Positions 8,505 through 17,604 are shown, counted from the stretch's first letter. The stretch is DNA of 19,386 nucleotides from Gracilaria caudata (GCA_030374735.1 JASCIV010000457.1:1-19386), one strand, 5' to 3'. Notes: generated from the letters alone by a model not told the origin. Translations and numbers: made by a program.

Positions 8505-10043
8505 ATGGACTCTCATCTTCTTAATCTCGAGCTCCAACGAATGCATCGTAATTTGTCACACGCAATGATGCAGTACATCCACGCCTCGCGACGCATGACC
8601 TACATGGTGAAGGCAGTTGACCTCACCTATGAATCCATGTACGAGGGCCCAGCTCTGCAGCGTTCCATCTGGCGGTATGAAGCACTTTGGTTACCTCTTC
8701 TCGCTGCGATATCAAACCCTCCCACGAGGGACGATGAGAACCCAATCAAACCGCAGTGGTCTCAATCCAATTTTTCCCTTAAAGTTGATGAAATTCGTGC
8801 CAAGAACTTTGCGAAAGGCGGTCTCTGGCTCAGCCGCGACACAATTGTTCCGCCTCTGGACATCGCGTGGGTCTGGCATTGCCATCGCTTGAACCCTCAT
8901 GCTTACGCTGAAGATCTTGCGCGCTTTGCCCGGGAGGGAGATGCCAATACCGTCACTTATTTTGTGCAGCAGGCTTGTGCCACAACCATCGACACGGCGT
9001 TCAAGTTCAGTGATGGGGAGGACTCCCAAAGTAGACCCACGCGCCGCCTCTGGGAAATCATATATCCATATGAGGCTTACATGCCGAAGTATCTTCTTAA
9101 CCACACGTATGCAGAGGAGGAGCACAGGAAACGCCAACACATTACCAGCTTTACAAACGAAATCAATCGTTCCACCTTCCGCTCAATCCTTGAATATGAC
9201 CTCCCTCGCGCTGCCCTACTGCAGAAGTCATTTGTATATCAAATTGTAGACGAAGCAGACCCTGAGAAATGCGAGTATTACGAGACCAATGGCTACCTTA
9301 TGCGCGCGTTTCAACGCTACTTGCAGTTTATCGTATTGCATAAGAGTGCAAACGAATTGCTTGTGCCTATGAAGGATATAAACATTATCTGGCACATGCA
9401 CATTTCATGCACAACCGAGTACGAAAATGACTGCAATGCCCTAATTGGCTATGTTCTAAAACATGACAGCATTGCTGTTGACGATAAGCGAAGGAAAGAG
9501 TTGGAGGAGATGGAAGAGGAATCCAAAGCGAACGGAGGAGTTCGGACAAATCTCGAAGAGAATGAACTTGACGAAATTCGTGAACGCCGCCAGAGAGGAA
9601 TATCGATCGTTCGCACAAAACGGCTATGGGAGAAAGTATACGGCGGCAAACCGCGTTATGACATTCCCGATACAAGGTATAGAGGGGAACCGAGTGGTGA
9701 TCGAGGTGGTTTCAAGGAAGTTTTTGAGAAGACAAATGGCACTTCACGCGATATCTCATGGATCGAGACTCTTTTCTTTATGACAGTAGCCATACTCGTG
9801 TTTTTCTTCGGAGCTGCAGGTCTTCTTTACTCGTTTTACAAGACAATGTTTACGCATGGGAAGTTTTTACTGGGCCTTCCCTTGAGTGTTGGAATTATGG
9901 TCTCGGGTGTTTACATTTTCTTGGCCATTCCAATAAGCCGACCATTGTCTTCGGACTCTCGGTTCTGGCTTGAACGTGCTTATAAGCAGACCCACAACCC
10001 CCTCCCTACGTACCTTACTGCGACTACAAAGAAATCTCTTTGA
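8505..10043 (+). CDS. GRDP-like (DUF1399) protein with two C-terminal membrane segments
   Basis: The protein has 512 residues and starts at an ATG in strong context (aaccATGg). It carries the hallmark paired motifs of the glycine-rich domain-containing protein (GRDP/DUF1399) family. PLDIAWVWHCHRLNPHAYAEDL lies at about 117-138. RRLWEIIYPYEAY lies at 180-192. The second W-H-x-H motif, LVPMKDINIIWHMHISCTTEY, lies at about 286-306. RLWEKVYGGKPRY...YRGEP lies at about 373-396. Plant members are linked to development, stress and auxin responses, and their biochemical role is poorly defined. Here the glycine-rich C-terminus typical of plant GRDPs is absent. Instead residues about 421-445 and 453-478 form two hydrophobic helices (TLFFMTVAILVFFFGAAGLL and LLGLPLSVGIMVSGVYIFLA), followed by a short tail of about 35 residues. 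Membrane anchoring is a confident reading; the function is not known. Confidence 0.88.
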   Translation: MDSHLLNLELQRMHRNLSHAMMQYIHASRRMTYMVKAVDLTYESMYEGPALQRSIWRYEALWLPLLAAISNPPTRDDENPIKPQWSQSNFSLKVDEIRAKNFAKGGLWLSRDTIVPPLDIAWVWHCHRLNPHAYAEDLARFAREGDANTVTYFVQQACATTIDTAFKFSDGEDSQSRPTRRLWEIIYPYEAYMPKYLLNHTYAEEEHRKRQHITSFTNEINRSTFRSILEYDLPRAALLQKSFVYQIVDEADPEKCEYYETNGYLMRAFQRYLQFIVLHKSANELLVPMKDINIIWHMHISCTTEYENDCNALIGYVLKHDSIAVDDKRRKELEEMEEESKANGGVRTNLEENELDEIRERRQRGISIVRTKRLWEKVYGGKPRYDIPDTRYRGEPSGDRGGFKEVFEKTNGTSRDISWIETLFFMTVAILVFFFGAAGLLYSFYKTMFTHGKFLLGLPLSVGIMVSGVYIFLAIPISRPLSSDSRFWLERAYKQTHNPLPTYLTATTKKSL

Positions 10044-10453
10044 ATTACTGCTTCAATGGTTTCTGACTTTTTACTAATTTGCTCGTGAACGGATATGGTT
10101 GCGTTATATCGTTTTCTCTTCATTTCAAACGCCACGTAAAGCTCATCTCTCTCCTCTTCCCGGTACAGTAGGTAACGGAAAGGCTTTATCTGAAGCTAGG
10201 GCTACTACGATTGGTTTGGGTGCTTGCGGAAGGAGAATGCCGGATTGAAAGCAGCGGCACGGCCTGACATACGTTCGAAGATCGATCAATCGTGTTTATA
10301 ACATCTAGATACTGTAGGGTCAACATATATGATTTGTTCGAAACGTTTATGTCAAAGAACTATCGAGGCCGTAAAGCTACATGAAACATGAGACACAGAA
10401 CCATTTGGAATTCGAGCGGTCACTTTCGTGGAAATGAATGCTTGATATGTTCT
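10044..10453. other. convergent intergenic region between GRDP-like gene and STI1
   Basis: 410 bp that hold the 3' ends of two convergent genes. I see no RNA gene, repeat or open frame worth calling. Confidence 0.4.
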
Positions 10454-11743
10454 TTATGCCACTCTTAGTATACCCGAGGCAATCAACTTCTGCACCTTTG
10501 ACGCAATCGTTGGATCCCTCATGGCTTGCGCGGCAAACTTCGGATCTTCTTGCATTTGCTTGAGCAAGGAGTTCATCTGAGGGTCCTGCAGAATCTTTTG
10601 AATCTCTGGATCCTTCATGGCTTGTTCCATTTGTGCCTGATCTACTTCCCCAGAGTTCTGCTGTTCCTGAATCTTCATGTTCGTTTTGAAAAGACCCTGT
10701 CGAAGATCTTTGTTGTTTGGTGCCAATTTAAGTCCTTTTTCGTAAACTTCCAGACACTTGTGATATTCCTTCATATAAAAGTGAATGTTTCCCTTTCTAA
10801 TGTAAGCCTTGACAAACGTGGGATCAATATCCAAGCATCGCTCACAGTCCTTCATAGCCATAGGGAACTCACCAAGTTTCATGTACGCGGCAGCACGATT
10901 TGAATAAGGAGCAGCATCCTTGGGGTTGCGCTTGATAGCCTCGGTGTACTTCGCGATACTTTCAGGGAACTTTCCAGCGAGGAACAGTTCATTTCCCTCT
11001 TGACGTTCCTTCGCCGACAGCTCGGGGTTAATGTAGGCCTCCTCTGCCTTCTTTCGTTGCACCCTTTGCGCCTCCCTAAGCGCTCGAGTGACCTTGGGAT
11101 CAGAGTATTCCACAAGACTCTTCTCAAAGGCCTCGATGGCTTGGTCGTAATCCTCCTTCTTCAAGTAAGCATTTCCCATTCTACCGTAAGCGCGCGCAAT
11201 GATTTTGAAATCTGTGCGAAGATGTCGCTCAGAATTCTCCTTCACGGCAGTTTTGCAGTCCTCAATTGCACCGTCTGTATCGCCGCTCTCTAGACGAGCG
11301 GCGGCACGGTTTGTATAAAAGGCCATATTGTCCGGATCGAATTCCAGCGCCTTCGTATAGTGTTCAATAGCAGTGGCAAACTCACGCTTCTTGTAGGCTC
11401 CAGTGCCGCGCTCTTTTTCGTACAGCGAACGCTCCTTCGGCTCCATCTTGGATGGATCTGGAGCCTCAGGCACCGCTGTGACGTCAGGCATTGGGACATC
11501 CCTCGTCGTTGCGTTGACATCCTCCACCACTGTTTCACCGGGCTTTGCTCCGGTTGAAGACTGAGACAGTATGGTGAAGAGCTTTAGGACGCGTGGATCA
11601 CCAATATGCTTAGATAGAGAGGTGGGGTCAGATGTGAGTTCGTCGACAATGTTTTTGAAGGCAGGATCTTTCAACATTTCGCTCGTCTCCGGATTGTCCT
11701 TGAGTTTCTCCCACAGCTCTGTACTGAATAACGAAGACGCCAT
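10454..11743 (-). CDS. STI1: STI1/HOP co-chaperone lacking the TPR1 domain
   Basis: STI1/HOP passes client proteins from Hsp70 to Hsp90 in the cytosol. The first ATG in frame is at 11743, giving 429 residues, against roughly 540-590 in yeast, human and plant proteins. The order seen is DP1 (about 1-62, with DPAFKNIVDEL and GDPRVLKLFTIL), a linker, TPR2A (about 102-225), the AYINPELSAKER junction, TPR2B (about 243-355) and DP2 (about 375-429, with PEIQKILQDPQ...IASGILRVA). The N-terminal TPR1 is missing, and no open frame for it exists in the 539 bp up to the next gene. In TPR2A the carboxylate-clamp residues read K110, T114, N145, R184, R188, so the usual first Asn (GN) is Thr (GT). In TPR2B they read R247, N251, N282, K312, R316, an intact set. 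The clamp assignment was made by eye against the known HOP sequence. Confidence 0.95.
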   Translation of the reverse strand: MASSLFSTELWEKLKDNPETSEMLKDPAFKNIVDELTSDPTSLSKHIGDPRVLKLFTILSQSSTGAKPGETVVEDVNATTRDVPMPDVTAVPEAPDPSKMEPKERSLYEKERGTGAYKKREFATAIEHYTKALEFDPDNMAFYTNRAAARLESGDTDGAIEDCKTAVKENSERHLRTDFKIIARAYGRMGNAYLKKEDYDQAIEAFEKSLVEYSDPKVTRALREAQRVQRKKAEEAYINPELSAKERQEGNELFLAGKFPESIAKYTEAIKRNPKDAAPYSNRAAAYMKLGEFPMAMKDCERCLDIDPTFVKAYIRKGNIHFYMKEYHKCLEVYEKGLKLAPNNKDLRQGLFKTNMKIQEQQNSGEVDQAQMEQAMKDPEIQKILQDPQMNSLLKQMQEDPKFAAQAMRDPTIASKVQKLIASGILRVA

Positions 11744-12282
11744 TGTAGTAGGATGCGAGGGAATAAAACAAAACAGGCGTTGTGGTGTTGCCAAAGAAAG
11801 CGGAGGGGTGTGCAGGAGATTTCAGAAGGAAGCCTTAACGAGTTTTCGAGCTACCGTAGTCTACTCGGACCGAGTAGCCATCGTTCGCCGAAGGATGGCG
11901 ATTATTCTGTACAAGGGTACAGCGCAGACAGATCAATCTAGACTCTCATACTTCGTAGATTATAGAGATGCCGCTACGTGCACAGATCAATTACTCCCGG
12001 CAATGGGGATTTGCAGCAATTGCGGAATTTGGCTCAAAATAGATGGCGCGACGTTGGACAGGAGATTCTGGGAGAGATGTTGCGGCCATGGCACAATATC
12101 GTAGCAGCCGCACGTTAGTCGTCCAATTCTTGTCATTCCGCTGCGCCAATCTCCTCGTACCACCTCGCCGTCGGCCTTCGAGCGACCTGTGCGTCTAGCG
12201 CTCGAAGCAACTCTCTCATCCGCACCTCCTCTGCGCTAATCCCCCCTCCCATAATCGCCTCCGCCCATCCTAAGCCCCGACC
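11744..12282. promoter_or_regulatory. shared divergent 5' region of STI1 (-) and threonine synthase (+)
   Basis: These 539 bp lie between two divergent starts and must hold both 5' UTRs and promoters. The stretch before 12283 is C/T-rich. An open frame on the plus strand reaches into it (from 11571), but it overlaps the 5' part of STI1 in antisense and has no protein-like features. No heat-shock element (nGAAn repeats) stands out, though one might be expected for STI1. Confidence 0.45.
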
Positions 12283-13806
12283 ATGAAAGCTGTGGATCTC
12301 TCCACGGCTTTCGTCATCCCAACGGCATTGCCGTCTCGCGGCTGCCGTTCGGCAGTAAATGCCGTCAGCGCACGAACGCCGCGAATGGCCATCGCCTCTC
12401 CGCGCGTTGGTAATAGCTTCTGGCGCCTTTCAGACGATGAGAAGCGCCTTGCCATGACGCTTCCAAAGATGCCCGGCGTTCATTTCAACGCCCATTACGG
12501 CGCGTTCGATACCGACGACGACTCAGAGTACCAGCTGGATGAAATCGTTTATCGTGCCAAAAGGGGTGGCCTACTCGAGGTAGAGCACGATATGAATGCC
12601 CTTGCACAGGTCGATCCATCGCAGTGGCGAGACCTATTTGACCGTCGTTCAGGTCGCACAGTGTGGCCGTATGGAAGTGGCGTCTGGAGCAAGAAGGAAT
12701 GGGTCCTCCCCTCCATTCCAGATGAAGATGTCGTCAGCATGTTTGAAGGAAACAGCAATCTCTTTTGGGCAGAGCGATTTGGACGTGAGCTCGGCATGTC
12801 CGACTTGTGGGTCAAGCAGTGCGGTAATAGCCACACAGGATCTTTTAAAGATCTTGGCATGACAGTGCTCGTCAGCCAAGTCAATCATATGATGAAGAAG
12901 GGTGCCGGTATCAAGGCTGTCGGCTGTGCAAGTACAGGTGACACCAGCGCCGCATTAGGCGCCTACTGCGCTGCTGCGGGGATCCCGAGCATAGTGTTTT
13001 TGCCCGCTGACAAGATTAGCACCGCCCAATTGGTGCAACCTATAGCGAATGGAAGCCTTGTTCTTAGCCTCGAAACTGACTTTGATGGTTGCATGAAACT
13101 TATTCAACAAGTCGTCGAAGAGTACCCTATCTATCTCGCCAACTCAATGAATAGCCTGCGTCTCGAAGGGCAGAAAACTGTCAGCATTGAAATAGCACAG
13201 CAGTTTGATTGGAATGTACCAGATTGGATAATAGTCCCAGGCGGGAACCTGGGCAATGTTTATGCGTTCTACAAAGGTTTCGTAATGATGAAAGATTTAG
13301 GACTTACCGATAAGCTTCCTCGCATAGCTGTGGCCCAAGCCGAAAACGCTAATCCTTTATATCTCAGCTACCTCACAAACTTTGATAGATTTGAGCCGGT
13401 GACAGCCAAAAAGACGTATGCATCTGCTATTCAAATCGGAGACCCCGTTTCGATTAACCGCGCGATTCGTGCCCTTCGCGCGACCAATGGTGTAGTCGAA
13501 CAGGCTAGTGAAGAGGAAATAATGGATATAGCGGCTCGTGCGGACAGAACAGGGATGTTCAATTGTCCTCATACTGGAGTGGCACTTGCCGCTCTAGAGA
13601 AATTGCGAAGAAAGCAAATGATTAGTTCAGATGACCGGGTTGTCGTCGTATCTACTGCTCATGGTCTGAAATTCACGGAAAGCAAGGTGCTCTACCACGA
13701 GAAGAAGCTTGAGAACTGCGAAAGCCGTTATGCGAACAGCGTTATTCGTACACCTGCAAAGGTTGGTAGCGTTATTGACTCGATTCGATCCAACCTCCAA
13801 ATGTGA
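12283..13806 (+). CDS. THRC: threonine synthase, plant type, probably plastid-targeted
   Basis: This PLP enzyme (EC 4.2.3.1) converts O-phosphohomoserine to threonine and phosphate, the last step of the threonine pathway. The protein has 507 residues from an ATG at 12283 (gaccATGa). Residues 1 to about 45 are rich in Ser, Ala and Arg with few acidic residues, as in a plastid transit peptide. The catalytic core includes HTGSFKDLGMTVLVSQV with the PLP-binding lysine at K189, GCASTGDTSAALGAYCAAAG (214-233), the phosphate-binding PGGNLGN (319-325), SAIQIGDPVSINRA (381-394) and VVVVSTAHGLKF (453-464). The N-terminal part before the core (about 85-170) matches the extra region of plant enzymes, which contributes to activation by S-adenosylmethionine, so similar control is likely but unproven here. 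No catalytic residue appears missing. Confidence 0.97.
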   Translation: MKAVDLSTAFVIPTALPSRGCRSAVNAVSARTPRMAIASPRVGNSFWRLSDDEKRLAMTLPKMPGVHFNAHYGAFDTDDDSEYQLDEIVYRAKRGGLLEVEHDMNALAQVDPSQWRDLFDRRSGRTVWPYGSGVWSKKEWVLPSIPDEDVVSMFEGNSNLFWAERFGRELGMSDLWVKQCGNSHTGSFKDLGMTVLVSQVNHMMKKGAGIKAVGCASTGDTSAALGAYCAAAGIPSIVFLPADKISTAQLVQPIANGSLVLSLETDFDGCMKLIQQVVEEYPIYLANSMNSLRLEGQKTVSIEIAQQFDWNVPDWIIVPGGNLGNVYAFYKGFVMMKDLGLTDKLPRIAVAQAENANPLYLSYLTNFDRFEPVTAKKTYASAIQIGDPVSINRAIRALRATNGVVEQASEEEIMDIAARADRTGMFNCPHTGVALAALEKLRRKQMISSDDRVVVVSTAHGLKFTESKVLYHEKKLENCESRYANSVIRTPAKVGSVIDSIRSNLQM

Positions 13807-15061
13807 AAAATGTAGACGACGGAGCAGTCAAACAACCTTGTCACTGCAGAAATAGCGAAGGCAAGTGCTATAGTTTATCCTGCGACCTTCCTTGATCGGA
13901 AATTTTTACTCACTTCCCACAGTTGTGGACGACGTTCAGTATTGTCTCTGGCTGGATTCCTGTGCGTAACGGTATCTCCTGGGCAGCTTGGGGACGCTTT
14001 CTTTGCCGTAGAAGACGTGCACGTGGGAGTCTTAAACTGTAAAACTAATCTCCAACCCATCAAGCACAGCGAGATGTACTAGGAAGGTACATCTCACACA
14101 AAATTAGCGTTTTATCAGCCTCAACCCATGGTTACCAGAAATATTTCGTTTCATAGTGGTCATTGTGGTATAGGATGGGAATGAGCGCTTTGCATAAGCA
14201 TTTACCTTCGTAGAGCGTATCTATGATCATGTGCACACTGTACGCGAAAACTTCTCATGTTCGACTGTGATCGTTCTTAACGCGGATGCGGTCGAGATCA
14301 GGTTTGATGGTCAAATTTCACCTTCCCTTCTTGGGATAGCCCTCTACTGCGCTCGGAGGAATGAATTCTTCGAAACCATTTCACAATCAATTCCGATGAC
14401 CAACCTTGCTCGGCTCTTTACGCCCTTCATCTGTTAAGCCCTTTTCTTCTAGAGCAAATGCCGTATTTGGGTCAACAAGTGATCGTCAATGACGATTTGA
14501 TACTTGGTGCAGTTCGTTCTGGATCGTGAGTCATGAGGAGGTTGAGTTCTGTATCCATTGACATCACCAAGCGTCTGTGCAAACTATGATATCAAGTGTG
14601 AGGAGTATTCTAGTCGTTTACCTTTTCTCGTTCAAGGAATGTCTCTGGCTTCAGCACGACATAGCGAGCGAGAGCTGGCTGTGTAAATTGTCTGCCGGCG
14701 GAAATTCTTTATTCCGCTTGCCCGCCAATCGTAGCGGTATTACTTTCCTGCAGCACAGCATGATGCTGGAAGATTGGCTACAAGGTCATAGTATACACCC
14801 ATTGATTTAGAGCACACTATGCTCTACGGGTCAGTTATACGGTTTTCTTCGCTGTGCCCTTTTTGGTAGCGTTCGCTAAACACAGAAATCCTTACGTCGT
14901 ACAATGCCCATCTCAGCAGCACGGAAGCGCTGGAAATAATCGTGACGACGTAAATATGGCATTCGTACACTTGCCTGGACACCAATGGTGCCATATCGTT
15001 TTCTTCGTTATCATGGTCATCACCCGAACATAAGCTGCCATCACGCGCATTGAACTACGTT
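13807..15061. other. 1.25-kb intergenic stretch without a supported gene
   Basis: Open frames here are short and lack protein character. Three small inverted repeats are visible: a 9-bp stem with 7-base loop at 14071-14095, a 15-bp palindrome at 14482-14496, and a 9-bp pair TTACGTCGT/ACGACGTAA at 14892-14900 and 14945-14953. The final part is the presumed 5' region of the frame starting at 15062. That frame stays open upstream to 14954 but has no further ATG. Confidence 0.4.
14071..14095. repeat. stem-loop, 9-bp perfect stem
   Basis: GAGATGTAC (14071-14079) pairs exactly with GTACATCTC (14087-14095) around a 7-base loop. It lies 265 bp beyond the threonine synthase stop. It may belong to the 3' UTR of that gene; function unknown. 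Confidence 0.5.
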
Positions 15062-16249
15062 ATGGAAGGCCGCGTCGCCTCCCATCCACCGATGCCCTTT
15101 ACAATAAGGGAAGCTCTACATGGCAATCAAGGTCTAGAGCCATGTGTACAGAATTTGTCTCACAAGTGGAATCTTGTGGTTCTCCAAAGGCTGCGAAGGT
15201 TCGAACCAATTATTGACCGTCCCAAACAAGCAGTACAACATCTGTTTGAATTGTTCATACTACACGTTTGCCAGTTAGATATCTCCTACGACTTCAAGTG
15301 GGTAGATGACTTGGTGAAGTACCTTGCTGCGAAAGCACAACACCTAATACGCCCCGTAACGCCTGAGTATTCTGTGCAGTGGGGCGCAGCAGTCTACGAT
15401 GAGCGAGGAAAGATCGTTCAATATATGCCACAAAAGGAAGAGTCTTATCCCAAATGCGAATACGTGAACTCACGTGAAATCGTAGATATCATTTCCCGGT
15501 ACACTCAGACATTTACGGAGACAGATATCTCGAAGGAAGAACTGAGTCGCATGCCTGGGCTCATGGACGAGCCTGCCAAAACGGCGATCATGGTTTACGC
15601 ATGGTATCTGAAATGCTATCAAATCAAGAACGGCTGGTTGCGACCATATCTTAATGCGCCATTGGGTCGTCGTGAGAGAAATCGGAGTGTACCTCTGTCG
15701 TCTAGGGGGGGCGCTTTAATTGCCGATGGTAGACTCGGAAGAATCGGAGAAGAACTGCACACGCTATACGCTCTTGCATTTTTGGACTCAAGAGGACACC
15801 TGACGTGGTACACTGTTCGTCAAGCAACTAGGGGAGAGATTATTGGATGTTTAGCTTGCAGCTATGCGCGTGGAAACAATGTTCGCATTCACAGTTCGAA
15901 AGACTTTCGACATTCGATTCAGATTCGCTATGACCACATATGCAACTTTGAGGTGCTTGATTTTCGCTTATGGGAATCTTGGACTCACAACTTGAGAAGC
16001 AATGGCCCTTGCAAATCGATGGGTAGTCGTCGAAGAACCTTACGTGCAGTACGGTTTAACGAACCGGTTGTGTTAGAGGACGCCTTGGCAGTCGGATTCC
16101 GGATTGTGAATGGCGTACTTGTGAATCCAAAAGGAAGACCAATGAGAGTGGTTAAGCGAAGGGATGGACTTTTTCGAGTTCACAGACAGCGGTTGCGCCC
16201 CATCTCAAAAGACAGAATCCCTTGGCATCCCCGAATGCGTCTTGTGTAG
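15062..16249 (+). CDS. hypothetical protein, 395 residues, no family recognised
   Basis: The first ATG in frame is at 15062 and the frame runs to a TAG at 16247-16249. Length, a mixed and balanced composition, and the lack of a comparable frame on the other strand argue that it is coding. No signal peptide or membrane segment is seen. The N-terminal half is mixed, with W, Y and charged residues (for example EYSVQWGAAVYDERGKIVQYMP, about 100-121). The middle has RIGEELHTLYALAFLDSRG and LTWYTVRQATRGEIIGCLACSYARG. The last 70 residues are strongly basic with many Arg (RRRTLRAVRF, KGRPMRVVKRRDGLFRVHRQRLRP), which suggests nucleic-acid or polyanion binding. No transposase, integrase or RT motif was found. 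It sits between two gene-poor stretches, so it may be a lineage-specific gene or a relic of a mobile element. An upstream exon cannot be excluded. Confidence 0.6.
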   Translation: MEGRVASHPPMPFTIREALHGNQGLEPCVQNLSHKWNLVVLQRLRRFEPIIDRPKQAVQHLFELFILHVCQLDISYDFKWVDDLVKYLAAKAQHLIRPVTPEYSVQWGAAVYDERGKIVQYMPQKEESYPKCEYVNSREIVDIISRYTQTFTETDISKEELSRMPGLMDEPAKTAIMVYAWYLKCYQIKNGWLRPYLNAPLGRRERNRSVPLSSRGGALIADGRLGRIGEELHTLYALAFLDSRGHLTWYTVRQATRGEIIGCLACSYARGNNVRIHSSKDFRHSIQIRYDHICNFEVLDFRLWESWTHNLRSNGPCKSMGSRRRTLRAVRFNEPVVLEDALAVGFRIVNGVLVNPKGRPMRVVKRRDGLFRVHRQRLRPISKDRIPWHPRMRLV

Positions 16250-16746
16250 AAGCACATTTGTGTCCACGAACATTTCAATCTTTAGGCTTGGGTCCTGATA
16301 AAATCGCCGGAAGAGTTCTGAACCAGAAGCGCACGACGTAGCACGTTGTTACGATGAAGTTTGCACTATCCGTTGGATTTTGCATAGAGATACTCTCTGG
16401 TGTTGGCCAACATAGAAGAGTATTCCTACGCTTTCACTCTCACTCTCTCTCGCTTCTTTTCCCAACTGGCTTACCTTGGGCTCCTAATGGCTGACAAAAG
16501 TTACGTTGGCGCATACTGTCATTTTAGACAATGTAACGTACTTAAACAAGAGCCTCCTGTTCCTCAAAGACTGCAAAACACAAGCTCCAGTAGAGACGGT
16601 CGTGCTTCTCAGTTGTGCTTGAACACACAGCGCAAAGTAAGAACTTCGGGTGAGCTCCATTACCTGCTTTGTTTACGTCCTTTTGATTATCTGTATCTGC
16701 TCCACCATTTCACTGAGGTCGTCGTCGATTCTATGTGTCTGCCTGG

Positions 16747-16762
16747 GGCTGCGCGCGCAGCC
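16747..16762. repeat. 16-bp perfect palindrome GGCTGCGC/GCGCAGCC
   Basis: The sequence is its own reverse complement. A second outer pairing (TGGGGC at 16744-16749 with GCCCCA at 16766-16771) makes an alternative GC-rich hairpin, followed by TGTTTTTG. It resembles a bacterial terminator in shape, but the window is eukaryotic, so no function is claimed. Confidence 0.5.
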
Positions 16763-17134
16763 TGCGCCCCATGTTTTTGTAGGTATCGTGGGTTCTAATA
16801 AAACCACAATACGAAGTCAATATCAATCACTGAGGTTCATTTTGAATGAGCCAGTGAATGTGGTGCCGGGCACCTTGCCTCCAAGTGCAAGCCAAAGCTG
16901 AAAGGAGCGTCACTTTCACCATTTTTCAATAGAAAGGTTTTCCGATGGTTCTCTCTCTTTATGAGCACACAAGCTTCTCTGTCTCTCTCGTTTATAGGTA
17001 CACTAGCTTAATTAGAACTATGTGCAGAGCGTTGCTGAAAGAAACGCTCTCTCACTAAGAAGGCCATTGTAACGTCTTCTTCGCCAGTTCACACAAGCCT
17101 AATTCAATCCGTAACTCCCGGATCGCAGTGCCTC

Positions 17135-17155
17135 TTCTTCTTCTTCTTTGTTGTG
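17135..17155 (-). repeat. reversed diverged copy of the GAA-tailed repeat end
   Basis: Read on the minus strand, these 21 bases match the tail of repeat copy 1 (135-155) at 20 of 21 positions, including the CACAA that precedes the GAA run. Similarity does not clearly continue further, so this could be a short retroposed tail or chance around a microsatellite. Confidence 0.35.
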
Positions 17156-17604
17156 AGCGCGTATCGTTCATTATTCAATGACGCGTGGGGATCGCTTATA
17201 TCCCCCAGCAACCTATAATACGTCCCGGAGATAGCCTACGCATTGACAGTATAACTACAACCTGTTACGCTCACTTAATGCTGAGCTTGATCTCTTAAAA
17301 CGAATTAGACTACTAAGGCGCTCTCTATCTTCGTGAGGATTTCGTTACCGACGTTTATCGCCTTTGCAGCTCTCCTTACCATCATCCACAATCCTCAGTC
17401 CACTCAATGAGCTCGTCGGTAGAGCGGCACACCACGACAAAGCGCTCTGCACGTACCACAATTTGCCGTACAAGAGGTTATGACGGCACCCCTCTGTTCC
17501 GCTCCCATTTGTAGGCGAGGCGGGACAAAAAAGGGGCCTGTCGCCTCACACCGTCCTCCAGTCCTGGAAAAAGTGCGTAAAGAAATCTTCCGAGAAACCC
17601 CCCG

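Larger units (their letters stand above)
16250..17604. other. gene-poor stretch with small inverted repeats and simple sequence
   Basis: No supported coding frame lies here; those present are short or begin at non-ATG codons. Visible items are CT-rich simple sequence near 16434-16455 and 16940-16995, a 16-bp GC-only-but-two palindrome at 16747-16762, an 8-bp stem-loop at 17026-17050, and a reversed copy of the GAA tail at 17135-17155. A tRNA-like D-arm at about 17410-17428 has no matching T-arm. Confidence 0.4.

Noticed and set aside
11744..11794. Upstream extension of STI1 to 11794.
   Set aside because: It would begin at TTG; the first ATG (11743) leads directly into the DP1 domain.
11571..12104. 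177-codon plus-strand frame from an ATG at 11571.
   Set aside because: Its first third is antisense to STI1 and the rest lies in the divergent promoter interval; no protein-like features.
14577..14810. 77-codon plus-strand frame in the 13.8-15.0 kb interval.
   Set aside because: Short, with a non-ATG first codon and no motif; expected by chance.
16400..16798. 132-codon plus-strand frame.
   Set aside because: It starts at GTG, crosses CT-rich simple sequence and shows no protein-like pattern.
17408..17480. tRNA-like start: GCTC-GTCGGTA-GAGCG resembles a tRNA D-arm (box A).
   Set aside because: No T-arm/box B (GGTTCRANTCC) follows at the right distance, and no acceptor stem closes. A decayed tRNA-derived SINE is possible but unsupported.
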